64,000 bases of DNA from JANQHO01 sp965218075 (GCA_965218075.1 CBDCJZ010000003.1:310001-374000); one strand, 5' to 3'. Shown: positions 1 through 10,104, counted from the first letter of the stretch. Made by a program: numbers and translations. Notes: generated by a model from the letters alone, not told the origin.

Positions 1-2
1 CC

Positions 3-1205
3 GAACTTAAAGACGAGAAAAATATCGACAGAGTTTCTCTTATGGACATCATAGAAGAATGCTTTCGCAATCAACTTGAAAAGAAGTACGGTAGTGATGA
101 TAACTTTGACATTATCCTAAACCCCGATAAGGGAGATATGGAAATTTGGAGAAATAGAACTATTGTATCTGACGGTGAGATAGAAGATGAAAAACTGGAA
201 ATAGGACTTTCACAGGCCTTAAAAATTGAACCTGACTTTGAAATAGGTGAAGAAGTTTCGGAAGAAGTAGAACTAATTGATTTGGGAAGGAGATTTATAG
301 TAGCTTTTCGTCAAAACCTCGTGCAAAAAATACAGGATCACAACAATAGCATCATATACAAGAGATATAAAGATCTCGAAGGGGAAATTATAACGGGAGA
401 TATTCATTATGTTAGTTCTCGTGCAGTAATTATTCACGATGATGAGCAAAATGAACTAATACTTCTTAAAGATCAGCAAATTCCCAGTGATTTTTTCCAA
501 AAAGGGAATACATTAAGAGTAGTTGTAAAAAGCGTTGACTTAATAGGCAGTAAACCAGTTATTACTCTATCGCGTACTAGTCCCCAATTTTTGGAAAAGT
601 TATTTGAACAGGAAATTCCTGAAATACTTGATGGCTTGATAATAGTGAAGAAGGTGGTACGTGAACCGGGTGAAAAAGCCAAAGTAGCCGTAGAGTCCTT
701 CGACGACCGTATTGATCCTGTAGGGGCTTGTGTAGGAATGAAAGGAAACCGTATTCGTAGCATAGTGAGAGAGCTGGGCAACGAAAATATAGATGTGCTT
801 AACTATACTCATAACACCCAACTCTACATCCAAAGGGCCTTGAGTCCTGCTAAAATTACCAGTATCACTTATAATGAAGAGACGAGAAAAGCAGAGGTGC
901 TTCTTAAACCAGACCAAGTTCCTTTAGCCATCGGTAAGAAAGGTCTTAATATTAAGCTTGCTGGTCAGCTTACCGGTTTTGAAATAGATGTTTATCGAGG
1001 TATTGATGAAGATGAAGACGTTGAATTAAATGAGTTCTCAGACGAAATAGAATCCTGGATAATAGATGAACTCAAAGCTATTGGATGCGATACTGCTAAG
1101 AATGTGCTCGATCTTTCAGTTGATGAACTGATATCTAAAACCCAATTGGAAGTTGAAACTATCGAAAAGGTTCGCAGTATATTACGCTCCGAATTTGAAG
1201 AGTAA
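3..1205 (+). CDS. nusA: Transcription termination/antitermination factor NusA (5' end cut by window edge)
   Basis: NusA binds RNA polymerase and nascent RNA to modulate pausing, termination and antitermination. The reading frame is open to the first bases: codons from base 3 encode ELKDEKNIDRVSL just before the ATG at 42. That run continues the conserved N-terminal helical domain, so the ATG at 42 is internal and the true start lies outside the window. In order there are the polymerase-binding N-terminal domain, an S1 RNA-binding domain (about residues 110-180 of the visible part), and two KH domains with the signatures GMKGNRIR and IGKKGLNIK. A short acidic C-terminal segment follows. infB starts 16 nt downstream, the usual nusA-infB arrangement. 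Identity is secure; only the start is missing. Confidence 0.96.
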   Translation, partial: ELKDEKNIDRVSLMDIIEECFRNQLEKKYGSDDNFDIILNPDKGDMEIWRNRTIVSDGEIEDEKLEIGLSQALKIEPDFEIGEEVSEEVELIDLGRRFIVAFRQNLVQKIQDHNNSIIYKRYKDLEGEIITGDIHYVSSRAVIIHDDEQNELILLKDQQIPSDFFQKGNTLRVVVKSVDLIGSKPVITLSRTSPQFLEKLFEQEIPEILDGLIIVKKVVREPGEKAKVAVESFDDRIDPVGACVGMKGNRIRSIVRELGNENIDVLNYTHNTQLYIQRALSPAKITSITYNEETRKAEVLLKPDQVPLAIGKKGLNIKLAGQLTGFEIDVYRGIDEDEDVELNEFSDEIESWIIDELKAIGCDTAKNVLDLSVDELISKTQLEVETIEKVRSILRSEFEE

Positions 1206-1221
1206 ATTTTAAAACTATTAC

Positions 1222-3918
1222 ATGACGGAAAAATTTCTAAGGCTTAGCCAACTAGCAAAAGAATGTAATACCGGGGTGACGACCTTGGTTAAATTCTTTC
1301 AGGAGAAGAGATTAGATGAAACCCTTCGTCCTAATACTAAGATTGGTGAAGAACGCATCTGCGTGGCCCTTGAGAAGTTTGCGCCCGATAGAGCCAAAAA
1401 ACAGGCCTTTGAAAGAGTTAGCCAACAAAAGAAGGAGGAGAAGGAAAAACTAAGGATAGAACGCGAACAGGAAGCCGAGCAAAAAGAAAAAGAGCCCGTA
1501 GAAGATAAAGTAGCTAAGACATGGAGTCCGCTGCAAGGGCTCAAGATAGTGGGCAAGATAGGCCTGGAAAGTAAACCACCTTCTACTGTAACAGAGCTCC
1601 ACGAAAAAGACCATAAAGAAAATGGAAAGACTGAGGATAAAAAAGAAACTGCAAAAGAAGAATCAGCTGCAGAAGAAATAAAGGAGATCAAAAAAGAGGA
1701 AAAAAGCGCCTCTTCTAAGATTCAAGCTGAAAAGTCAAAAGAAGATGATAATAGAATTATAACCCGCTATGAAAAATTAAGTGGGCCTGAGTTTGTCGGA
1801 GAAAAAATCGATCTCTCTAAGTTTGAACGGGTTAAGAAAAAGATAATTGTCAATACGGATAAAAAAGAGAATATCGTCAAAAAAACCAGGCGCAAGCGCA
1901 TCAGTAAAAATCTCCAACTGGGAATACGTCCTAACCAAGGTCAAAACCAGTTAAATAGCCGAGGTGAGGTGCGTAAAAGATGGAAACGTAGGCCGGAACT
2001 CAAGAAAGAACTCACTGAAGAAGAAATCGAAAAGCAGATTAAAGAAACCCTGGAGAAGCTTACAGAGGTCGCAAAAAAGTCCAAGTCATCTAAAACACGA
2101 AGAGATAAGCGCCTGGAACGAAGGGAACAGAAAACTTTGGATGAAATACGTCAGGAGGAAGAGAGCAAAACAATTAAAGTAACTGAGTTCGTGGTGGTCA
2201 ATGAATTAGCCAATATGATGAATGTTTCAGTTAACGAGGTAATTTCCACTTGTATGTCATTAGGGTTTATGGTAACTATGAACCAACGCCTAGACAAAGA
2301 AGCCTTAGATATTGTTGCGGAGGAATTTGGTTATCAAGTAGAATTTCTAAGCGCTGATGTTATTGAAGCTATTGAGGTAGAAGTAGACGATGAGGAAGAC
2401 CTCCATCCTAGGGCTCCTATTGCTACTGTTATGGGTCATGTTGACCATGGTAAAACATCTTTACTTGATTACATTCGTAAGACTAATGTCATAGCTGGTG
2501 AGTTTGGAGGTATAACGCAACATATTGGTGCCTATTCAGTAAAGTTAGAAGATGACCAGCATATTACTTTTCTCGATACGCCTGGTCATGAAGCTTTCAC
2601 TGCAATGAGGGCCCGTGGAGCTAAAGTTACCGATATAGTAATTATTGTAATTGCTGCCGATGATGATGTAATGCCCCAAACTAAAGAAGCTATTAGTCAT
2701 GCCCGAGCCGCCGGAGTTCCTATAGTGTTTGCTATTAATAAGGTAGATCTTCCAACGGCCAACCCCGATAAGATCAAAAAGTCCTTAGCCCAAATGAATC
2801 TTCTACTAGAAGATTGGGGTGGGAAAATACAGTCGCATAATATTTCGGCCAAAACGGGAGCCGGAGTAAATGAATTGTTGGAAAAAGTTTTACTAGAATC
2901 CGAGTTTCTCGAACTCAAAGCCAATCCAAATCGCAATGCAATCGGTACTGTCATAGAAGCTTCACTTGACAAAGGCCTCGGTTATGTATCTACCGTATTA
3001 GTACAAAATGGAACTCTTAAATTAGGGGATTATGTTTTGTGTGGTCAATATAGTGGTAAAATAAGAGCTATACTGGATGAAAGAAACCATAAGGTGAAAA
3101 AAGCGGAGCCAGCTAAGCCAGTAGCTGTTTTGGGCTTAAACGGCGCTCCTCAGGCAGGAGATAGCTTTATAATAATGGATGATGAACGCGAAGCCAAAGC
3201 AGTAGCTACCAAACATGCTCAACTTCGGCGTGAGCAAGGTGCCAGAAGTCAGAAAAGCCTCACCCTAGAAGAGATTGGAAGGCGCTTGGCAGTTGGAGAC
3301 TTTCAGAAACTCAACATCGTTGTAAAGGGTGATGTGGACGGCTCCATTGAAGCGCTTTCAGGTTCTTTGCAAAAACTCAGTATAGATGAAATTCAAATTA
3401 ATATCATCCACAAGGAAGTAGGGCAAATCAATGAATCAGACATATTGTTAGCCATTGCTTCTGATGCTATTGTAGTAGGCTTCCAAGTAAGACCATCTGC
3501 TAATGCTCGTAAGCTAGCCGAAAGAGAACGAGTGGATATTCGATTTTATTCTGTTATTTATGACGCCATCGACGAGATAAAAGATGCAATGAGGGGCATG
3601 CTTTCAATGGATTTGAAAGAGGTAGTTACCTGTAATCTTGAAGTAAGAGAAACTTTCAAAATATCCAGACTGGGAACTGTTGCCGGATGCTACATCCTGG
3701 ACGGTACTATTACTCAAAATACCAAGATACGACTTGTCCGTGACGGAGTGGTGGTGTACACTGGAGAGCTCGGCTCACTTAAACGCTTCAAGGATAATGT
3801 AAAAGAGGTGCAGAAAGGTTACGAATGTGGGTTAAACATTCAGAACTTTAATGACATTAAAGTTGGAGATATAATTGAAGGTTTCAAAGAAGTTGAAGTT
3901 GAGAAATCCCTTAGCTGA
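1222..3918 (+). CDS. infB: Translation initiation factor IF-2
   Basis: IF-2 is the GTPase that places formyl-Met-tRNA on the 30S subunit and promotes 50S joining. The 898-residue protein has a short N-terminal IF2-N motif and then a long, highly charged Lys/Glu-rich linker to about residue 380. The G domain follows, with G1 GHVDHGKT near residue 405, G2 GGITQHIGAY, G3 DTPGH, G4 NKVD and G5 SAK. Domain II and the C-terminal fMet-tRNA-binding domains follow to the end. The length and the variable charged linker are usual for Bacteroidota. It lies 16 nt behind nusA and is probably cotranscribed with it. Nothing about the sequence is unusual. Confidence 0.97.
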   Translation: MTEKFLRLSQLAKECNTGVTTLVKFFQEKRLDETLRPNTKIGEERICVALEKFAPDRAKKQAFERVSQQKKEEKEKLRIEREQEAEQKEKEPVEDKVAKTWSPLQGLKIVGKIGLESKPPSTVTELHEKDHKENGKTEDKKETAKEESAAEEIKEIKKEEKSASSKIQAEKSKEDDNRIITRYEKLSGPEFVGEKIDLSKFERVKKKIIVNTDKKENIVKKTRRKRISKNLQLGIRPNQGQNQLNSRGEVRKRWKRRPELKKELTEEEIEKQIKETLEKLTEVAKKSKSSKTRRDKRLERREQKTLDEIRQEEESKTIKVTEFVVVNELANMMNVSVNEVISTCMSLGFMVTMNQRLDKEALDIVAEEFGYQVEFLSADVIEAIEVEVDDEEDLHPRAPIATVMGHVDHGKTSLLDYIRKTNVIAGEFGGITQHIGAYSVKLEDDQHITFLDTPGHEAFTAMRARGAKVTDIVIIVIAADDDVMPQTKEAISHARAAGVPIVFAINKVDLPTANPDKIKKSLAQMNLLLEDWGGKIQSHNISAKTGAGVNELLEKVLLESEFLELKANPNRNAIGTVIEASLDKGLGYVSTVLVQNGTLKLGDYVLCGQYSGKIRAILDERNHKVKKAEPAKPVAVLGLNGAPQAGDSFIIMDDEREAKAVATKHAQLRREQGARSQKSLTLEEIGRRLAVGDFQKLNIVVKGDVDGSIEALSGSLQKLSIDEIQINIIHKEVGQINESDILLAIASDAIVVGFQVRPSANARKLAERERVDIRFYSVIYDAIDEIKDAMRGMLSMDLKEVVTCNLEVRETFKISRLGTVAGCYILDGTITQNTKIRLVRDGVVVYTGELGSLKRFKDNVKEVQKGYECGLNIQNFNDIKVGDIIEGFKEVEVEKSLS

Positions 3919-4823
3919 CAATCCTAATTTAGCGATAATGTCATATTTTAGTAGAGAGTCATACTTACTTGCTTTTCTAGTTTCATAAAAGATGATATAC
4001 AGCTAATTTGCACTAAATTTTTGAAATTTCAATATATAATGTTTACTCCAAATTAAGTTGTAAACCCAGGCTACAGGGAAAAACCGGCATCCCGAGAACT
4101 CTATGATGTGAATAATATCAGGGAGGTTAACAATAACATGGGTGATCACTAACATTGGCTATGAGCAAGAATTATTGCCGGGAAAATTCCAGGCCCTACT
4201 CTCAACAACTCACTACAAATTGATGATGATAATGTTTTGGATTTTCGGGTTTGAAGTTGCATACTGTAAGTTTAAATTCTACTCGATTAATTAACCTTAG
4301 AACCGGGGCCAATATTGAAGATTAGAAAAGCAGATCTTTCCATGAGCTTCTCAGTTCTCAATATGGCTAATACTTTTTATCTCAGTCCACTTATCACATT
4401 ACTGGATTTTAAACTTACCCGAGCAAGACCACAATATGGTGCTTAGCCTTTCAATTCAATTCTAGACTTTGTTATTTAAAGCATCATAACAGGTTTAAAG
4501 GGGGTTATTTCTGAACTTTTTCAACATAGCACATTGGAAAAGTTTCCTAATAAAGTAGTCCCAAAATTCTTAGGAAATTGCCATCTTAGTGGCCATAGAA
4601 ATAAGGTCTAAACAGATTGGGGTTCATGAACAGGATTTTACGCTTATTGGAGTTTGTCCTTGAGTGCGGTTTGTACACGAGGGGAAAAAATAATATTTAA
4701 CTTACGGCATAATGTATGATCCAAAGCAATAAACAGAAAAGACTTTCGTACGTTCGGAATGCACACCTTAGGCTCCAAGAAATGAACCTAAGGTTTAAAA
4801 GAACTGGGGGGTGTAGATTAGCT
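3919..4823. other. Gene-free stretch of about 0.9 kb
   Basis: No complete gene is visible between infB and the glucosaminidase. Two short open pieces read like coding sequence. One is near 4066-4150 (it includes the string RELYDVNNIREVNNNMGD). The other is in a different frame near 4146-4290. They are not adjoined by a start or a conserved motif I can name. This could be the debris of a decayed gene or chance. I see no tRNA and no clear terminator. Confidence 0.4.
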
Positions 4824-5699
4824 ATGAAGCTTAAGCTATTTGTCATACTTACTCTATTTAGTGTCATAGTTTTTGCTACAGGTGAGCGTACAGCCACTCT
4901 GAAATACATTGAGAAATACAAAGGCATGGCTATTCGGGAAATGAAAGAATACGGAATACCAGTCAGCATTACCTTAGCTCAGGGTATATTGGAATCGAAT
5001 TCTGGCACCAGTTATCTGGCTACCAAGGCTAACAACCACTTCGGAATTAAATGCCACCATGGCTGGGAAGGGAGAAAGATATACAAAGACGATGATAAAA
5101 AGAATGAATGTTTTAGAGCTTATAAAAGTGCTGATGAAAGCTTTCGTGATCATTCACTTTTTCTAACGACTCGTTCTCACTATAATTTTCTTTTTGAAAA
5201 AGACCCTACTGATTACAAAGCCTGGGCTTATGGCTTAAAGAAAGCTGGTTATGCTACCAATCTCAAATATCCGCAACTACTTATCAAAATTATTGAAGAA
5301 AACGATCTGCAAAAGTATGACCTGCAGGATCTTGAAGACATTGAGTTAGATAATAGTGTTCTTCATATATTGGAATCGGCTAATCAAGTAAACTACATCA
5401 TAGCACCGGAAGGTTCTACTTTTGAATCCATAGCTGAAAAAATGCAACTGAGGGTAAGAGAATTACTACGATACAACGAGCTTCAATACGATGATAAGCT
5501 AGAAGTTGGCCAGATTATTTACCTTTATCCTAAACGGAAAAAAGCTGCTGAAGAGTTTAAAAAGTATGTTGTACGAAAAGATGATAATATGTACTCCATT
5601 TCTCAGAAGTTTGCTATCCGTTTGGAAAAGCTATACCAGCATAACAATATGAAAGTAGGAGAACAACCCAAAGTTGGACAGGTGCTTAAACTTCGTTAA
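4824..5699 (+). CDS. Secreted glucosaminidase with LysM domains (peptidoglycan hydrolase)
   Basis: A probable N-acetylglucosaminidase that cleaves murein glycan strands outside the inner membrane. The ATG at 4824 is preferred over an upstream in-frame ATG at 4716 because a signal peptide (MKLKLFVILTLFSVIVFA) begins exactly there, and the preceding 36 codons look non-coding. The mature part has a FlgJ/LytD-type glucosaminidase domain (about residues 25-165) with the segment GILESNSG carrying the presumed catalytic glutamate, followed by NNHFGIKC. Two LysM peptidoglycan-binding repeats follow, at roughly 190-240 and 248-291. Its stop codon overlaps the stop of the convergent lipoprotein gene. 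A role in cell-wall remodelling or cell separation is inferred from the domains. Confidence 0.88.
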   Translation: MKLKLFVILTLFSVIVFATGERTATLKYIEKYKGMAIREMKEYGIPVSITLAQGILESNSGTSYLATKANNHFGIKCHHGWEGRKIYKDDDKKNECFRAYKSADESFRDHSLFLTTRSHYNFLFEKDPTDYKAWAYGLKKAGYATNLKYPQLLIKIIEENDLQKYDLQDLEDIELDNSVLHILESANQVNYIIAPEGSTFESIAEKMQLRVRELLRYNELQYDDKLEVGQIIYLYPKRKKAAEEFKKYVVRKDDNMYSISQKFAIRLEKLYQHNNMKVGEQPKVGQVLKLR

Positions 5700-8314
5700 T
5701 TTACGCGATAACAGATTACAGCACTATCATCACTATAGGTAACAATATTAATAGCGTTATCCTGTTTAAGCGAGCCCATGTCGAATAATCCTTGGGCAAA
5801 TACGGGGAACCCTTCTATCAATTCTCCCTCACTGTTGAAAAGGCGTATCTCTTCGGCCATTTTACTATATGCTCCAACATAAAACAGTTTGCCTAGTATC
5901 ATAGCTTTTGGCTTGGATGATATACTGGCCTCTAACTCTGCTATCCAAGGTTTTTCCTCGTCTTTTACGATCAGCTTCCAACCGCTGGAGAAAATATATT
6001 TGTTATCAAAATACAGAAAATGATCTGCCGGGTTGTCTTTATCCAGGTAAATAGCGTCAACAACTCCTCCGGGATAGATCACGTAAAGCTTCCCAGAATT
6101 GCTATTGGCTAGAAGCTGTGAGCTTTTGAGGTTAGGGCCTTTTTTAAGAAAAAAAGAGGCTTTGAGTTCTTCCATTTTTTTCTTAGTATCGAAACGTTCT
6201 TTACCTTTCCGGTTTAATTGATAAAGTTTGCCTTCAGCCGTGAAGCACACAATAATGTCTTTACCGCTTACCGAAAAATGCTGCGGTTGGCTTATAATGT
6301 CAGAAGTAGCCTTTTTAAATTTCCATCCTTTTACCTTTTTGCCATCAACACTATAATTATAAAGCATAGTGCCACAGGGAACTACTAAGCGATAATTTCG
6401 TACATTATCATAATTGAACACTCCCACTGGAGCAGTGGCTTTGGCGAGAAGTTTAACTGGAAAATTTTCCACATCCTTGCCAAAGTGATCTAATACATAG
6501 AGCGAGTTTTCGGTGTTGAAAGCCAGTTGCAATTTACCGTTCTTAAAGATGTCTATCTGGGTAAATTCACCGATTACTCTCCCATCCAACTTCTTATTCC
6601 ATAAGACTTTGCCATCGGCATTTAACAAATATATTTGATTAGTCTCATCCTGAAGCAACACTTCATATTTCTGGGTATTGTGATTTTTTATAAGTTGAGG
6701 AGAGCCTATTATCGGATTAGATAAAACAGTAATCCATTGGCGAACTACTTTCCGTTGTGGAGGGGAGCTGTGATTCAAGTAAAGGTTGGTAAGGATAGCG
6801 TCATGACTGACTTTAAGTTGAAGTGAAATTCTGTGAAAACTATTTAATTTGGACTGTTGATTTAGTAGAGAAACTGCTTCACTTTCTTCCATGAGTGAGG
6901 CAGTTAGTTCTAAAAACTCAGGGTTAGAGGCAATAATTCTGATATGAGCTTTAGAAGGAATTTTAGCAAAAAATTCTCGAAATGATCTGTCAGCTGCCAA
7001 AGTACGATGGTCCATCAAGTCATTAATAACTCCTTTTAAAGCGGTCAAATCGTTGGCAAAGACCGTAAATTCGTCTACTATGACATAATAAGGTTTGTGA
7101 AAATCTTTGAAAAGATAACCATAAAAGTTCGGAAGAATATTTTCATCAGCTAGCTGATGAATAATAAGTCCTCTATAACCTTTTACAAAAGACGAGTCGG
7201 CTATTTTTTCTAAAGCATTTTTACAGTTATCCGCGTCCCTGTACTTAAAATAAGCAAAGGTGTGGCTACTTTGAGAACTACCGGCATGAAAAATTCCCAT
7301 TTCTGTATCGAGCCAATTGAGTAGATAGGGCTCTAGCTTAAAAAGGAAATTTCGTAACTGTTGTTCGTATTGCCCTTTGGAGTCTTTCTTTTCCAGAAAT
7401 CGGAGATAGTTCCTATAGTATTGTTCGGCATTTTCAAAGGTATGGGCAATCCATAAGCCTGAAGAGGAAGGAACAATTCGCTGACCTTTGGTAGTTACAG
7501 GAGAAATATTTTGAAATGCCTGGGTAAAATACGCTCCTTCAGCAGGTAAAGTAATAATACCATTGAGGATTAATTCTCTGTCATCTAACTGCAGATCAAA
7601 ACCTGACCAATATCCGATTTCTTTTACAAATCCTGTTTCGGATAAAGGGAATATGGTTTTAAACCACGTGGAAAACTCTTCATTGTTAATAAAAATATTG
7701 GCTGGATCTTTTTTATTGCTGGTTTGGTACAATTGAGCAAAATGGGGATCCTGTTTTATGCTAAAATCGCTATTTAAGTGGCGAATACCTTCTTCCATAA
7801 GATTTTTACTGAAGCTTATAAGCAGGATGCCCCGGCAAGAACTTACATATAGCTCTTTTTGAGCAGTTTCTTGGTAAAACCGTGTGATCTCAGCTCCTGA
7901 ATAGGTCCTTTTTTCAAATTGATAAGTTTTGGCCAGTTTACGGTCAATGAGTTTTTCAAATTCGGAATCATCGTTTAATAGAGTTAGAGTATTGTATTTG
8001 CCGGCTCCACTCAGAGATAAACTAATGACAATAGTTTTGTCAGAAAGAAAACTCTTCAGTGTATCGTTGGGGAAAAGCTCTTTTAAAGAGTTGAGATTTT
8101 GTTCGAGCTTTAAGATAAATTTCAAGCTATCAGCGGTTTTAAATACCTGAGTTCGACGAATGTTATTAGACGCCTGCCATATATCCCTAATTTCAATTAT
8201 CACAACAGAGGATTTTGGGACAGCTCTATAGAGGTCAATGATGTTCTTTGAGTTTTTCTGGCAAGAGAAGAGCAGGGTAAGTAATATAAGCACAGATAAT
8301 GGGATAGGTCTCAT
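5696..8314 (-). CDS. Large lipoprotein with C-terminal PQQ-like propeller repeats, function unknown
   Basis: The 872-residue product begins with a lipoprotein signal: a hydrophobic stretch ending LLFSC, so Cys18 should be lipidated. The N-terminal two thirds have no motif I can name with certainty; the organisation recalls DUF3352-type Bacteroidota proteins. From about residue 540 there are repeated segments of the kind LLNADGKVLWNKKLDG and LYVLDHFGKDV, typical blades of a PQQ/WD-like beta-propeller. It is likely a periplasm-facing or outer-membrane lipoprotein. It is convergent with the glucosaminidase and shares the TTAA stop site with it. rnhB lies 42 nt upstream on the same strand, so they may be one transcript. 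No enzymatic function is claimed. Confidence 0.75.
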   Translation of the reverse strand: MRPIPLSVLILLTLLFSCQKNSKNIIDLYRAVPKSSVVIIEIRDIWQASNNIRRTQVFKTADSLKFILKLEQNLNSLKELFPNDTLKSFLSDKTIVISLSLSGAGKYNTLTLLNDDSEFEKLIDRKLAKTYQFEKRTYSGAEITRFYQETAQKELYVSSCRGILLISFSKNLMEEGIRHLNSDFSIKQDPHFAQLYQTSNKKDPANIFINNEEFSTWFKTIFPLSETGFVKEIGYWSGFDLQLDDRELILNGIITLPAEGAYFTQAFQNISPVTTKGQRIVPSSSGLWIAHTFENAEQYYRNYLRFLEKKDSKGQYEQQLRNFLFKLEPYLLNWLDTEMGIFHAGSSQSSHTFAYFKYRDADNCKNALEKIADSSFVKGYRGLIIHQLADENILPNFYGYLFKDFHKPYYVIVDEFTVFANDLTALKGVINDLMDHRTLAADRSFREFFAKIPSKAHIRIIASNPEFLELTASLMEESEAVSLLNQQSKLNSFHRISLQLKVSHDAILTNLYLNHSSPPQRKVVRQWITVLSNPIIGSPQLIKNHNTQKYEVLLQDETNQIYLLNADGKVLWNKKLDGRVIGEFTQIDIFKNGKLQLAFNTENSLYVLDHFGKDVENFPVKLLAKATAPVGVFNYDNVRNYRLVVPCGTMLYNYSVDGKKVKGWKFKKATSDIISQPQHFSVSGKDIIVCFTAEGKLYQLNRKGKERFDTKKKMEELKASFFLKKGPNLKSSQLLANSNSGKLYVIYPGGVVDAIYLDKDNPADHFLYFDNKYIFSSGWKLIVKDEEKPWIAELEASISSKPKAMILGKLFYVGAYSKMAEEIRLFNSEGELIEGFPVFAQGLFDMGSLKQDNAINIVTYSDDSAVICYRVN

Positions 8315-8356
8315 AAATGCCTTTGGAGTTTTTGGTAAATTTAAAGTAAAAGCGGC

Positions 8357-8965
8357 TTATAACTTAGGGATCCGCTGGTCGGCTAATTGTCGAAATGATT
8401 TACGATGAAAATAAGTAAGGCCGTACTCTGTTATAGATTTACGGTGGTTAACAGTAGGGTAACCTTTATTTGAATACCAGTTGTATTGAGGAAAATCTCT
8501 ACTCAATTTTTTCATAAACTCATCCCTATAGATTTTGGCTAATACCGAAGCAGCAGCAATGCTTTTATACTTACCATCTCCTTTAGCTATACAGTAATGT
8601 GGTATATTTAGGTAGGGATTAAACTGATTGCCATCGATTAATAAGTTTTCTGGGCTTAATTCTAGTTTTTCAATAGCTCTGTGCATTGCTAGGAACGAAG
8701 CGTTCATAATATTAATAGAATCAATTTCTTCGTGCGATGCAAAAGCTACGGCGTAAGCTACGGCTTTTTTCTCGATGTAAATCCTGACCTCATCTCTGTG
8801 GGCAGCGATCATTTTTTTAGAGTCATTAAGCAGTTTATGACGAAAGTTTTGAGGTAATATTATCGCAGCTGCGTAAACCGGTCCTACCAAAGAGCCCCGG
8901 CCTGCCTCATCACAACCAGCTTCGATTAAGCCTTTGGTATGAAAGTTCAGGAGACGTTTTTTCAT
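8357..8965 (-). CDS. rnhB: Ribonuclease HII
   Basis: RNase HII removes ribonucleotides and RNA primers from DNA-RNA hybrids. The 202-residue protein has the N-terminal active-site motif GCDEAGRG (Asp19 and Glu20), the second acidic residue in LLIDGNQF (Asp111) and a further Asp near residue 148 in IYRDEF. These are the DEDD metal-binding set. Its length matches the family. The glycosyltransferase gene upstream ends only 2 nt before this start, so the two are cotranscribed although unrelated in function. Confidence 0.96.
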   Translation of the reverse strand: MKKRLLNFHTKGLIEAGCDEAGRGSLVGPVYAAAIILPQNFRHKLLNDSKKMIAAHRDEVRIYIEKKAVAYAVAFASHEEIDSINIMNASFLAMHRAIEKLELSPENLLIDGNQFNPYLNIPHYCIAKGDGKYKSIAAASVLAKIYRDEFMKKLSRDFPQYNWYSNKGYPTVNHRKSITEYGLTYFHRKSFRQLADQRIPKL

Positions 8966-8967
8966 TT

Positions 8968-10104
8968 TTAAGTCAAAGTTTTTACAATGCTATCCCACAT
9001 CATTTTGGCAGAGCGATCCCATGAAAACTGTCGTCCCCGTTGTTTTCCCTTTTGGATCAAGTTTTTCCGAACATCCTGATTTTCTACTTTCTTCATGGCT
9101 TCGGCAATGTTGTTGATATCATTTGGGTTGCAAAATAAAGCGGCATCTCCTGCGACCTCAGGCATACAAGTAGTAGTAGAAGTAATCACAGGGACTTCAC
9201 ATTGAAAGGCTTCGACAATAGGAATTCCAAAACCCTCAAAATGGGAAGCAAACAATAGAACAGAAGAAGAGGATAGTACCTCATTAAGCCCTTTTCCTTC
9301 TAGCTTGCCGGTAAAAATAATGTTCTCTTTATACGGATGCCAATCGTATACCTGAGCCATTTGTTTACTCCAAAACATCTTGTCGCCCACTATCACAAAA
9401 TAATTTTGACCTCCTCTTTGACGATAGATTTCAAAGGCTTTCAACATACCGCTAATATTTTTTCTCGGATTGAGAGCCCCTATAAAAATTAAGTAAGGAA
9501 AGCCATTGCTGATTCTTTGTCGAATGACCTTTTGCTCTTCCTCTGATAAAGGATAAAAGAAATCACTTATTCCATTATAAACCACGTCTATCTTATTTTG
9601 ATCTACCTGATAAGTCTGGGTGATATCCTGTTTTGAATATTCAGAAACCGTAACAATCCTACTGGCTTTATGAGCATATTTTTTAAAATATCTCAAATGA
9701 TAATAACGAGCTAGCGGGGGAAGATATTCTGGATAATGCTCAAAATTAAGATCGTGGATTATTGGTAAGCTTTTAATTTTTGTCTTTAGAGAAAGATAGC
9801 CATCTGGAGAAATAAAAAGATCGGGCGTGTGCTTTGCCAAAGCTCTAGGTACACTATGCTCAAACCAAATATACCATAAAAAGGGGTGTCTAGCTGGAGG
9901 GGAAATTACCAAGGGAGTTATGTTGTTAGAGAAAACATAATCGTTGGAGTACGAGCGGTCAAAAAGAAAAATCCACTCTACCTCTGGATGACTCTTACTA
10001 AGTCGTTTAAATACCTCGTAAGTAAACCAGCCTATACCTTCCAGTCTATTAGGTAGTAGAAATCGCGTGTTAACAGCAATTCTGATATGTAAGTCATCGA
10101 TCAT
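8968..10104 (-). CDS. Family 4 glycosyltransferase
   Basis: A GT-B fold, retaining glycosyltransferase of family GT4 (RfaB/WcaI-like), 378 residues. The acceptor-side N-terminal domain begins IRIAVNTRFLLPN. The donor-side C-terminal domain has the IFIGALNPRKN segment and the EGFGIPIVEAF signature, whose two glutamates (EX7E) contact the nucleotide-sugar. There is no membrane segment, so it acts in the cytoplasm or at the inner-membrane face. It is divergent from a polysaccharide flippase gene 139 bp away, which suggests a role in surface polysaccharide or lipopolysaccharide assembly. The actual sugar and acceptor cannot be read from the sequence. Confidence 0.9.
   Translation of the reverse strand: MIDDLHIRIAVNTRFLLPNRLEGIGWFTYEVFKRLSKSHPEVEWIFLFDRSYSNDYVFSNNITPLVISPPARHPFLWYIWFEHSVPRALAKHTPDLFISPDGYLSLKTKIKSLPIIHDLNFEHYPEYLPPLARYYHLRYFKKYAHKASRIVTVSEYSKQDITQTYQVDQNKIDVVYNGISDFFYPLSEEEQKVIRQRISNGFPYLIFIGALNPRKNISGMLKAFEIYRQRGGQNYFVIVGDKMFWSKQMAQVYDWHPYKENIIFTGKLEGKGLNEVLSSSSVLLFASHFEGFGIPIVEAFQCEVPVITSTTTCMPEVAGDAALFCNPNDINNIAEAMKKVENQDVRKNLIQKGKQRGRQFSWDRSAKMMWDSIVKTLT

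Noticed and set aside
1299..1691. 130-codon frame antisense to infB
   Set aside because: It is the antisense of the repetitive Lys/Glu linker, giving a Ser/Phe-rich artefact.
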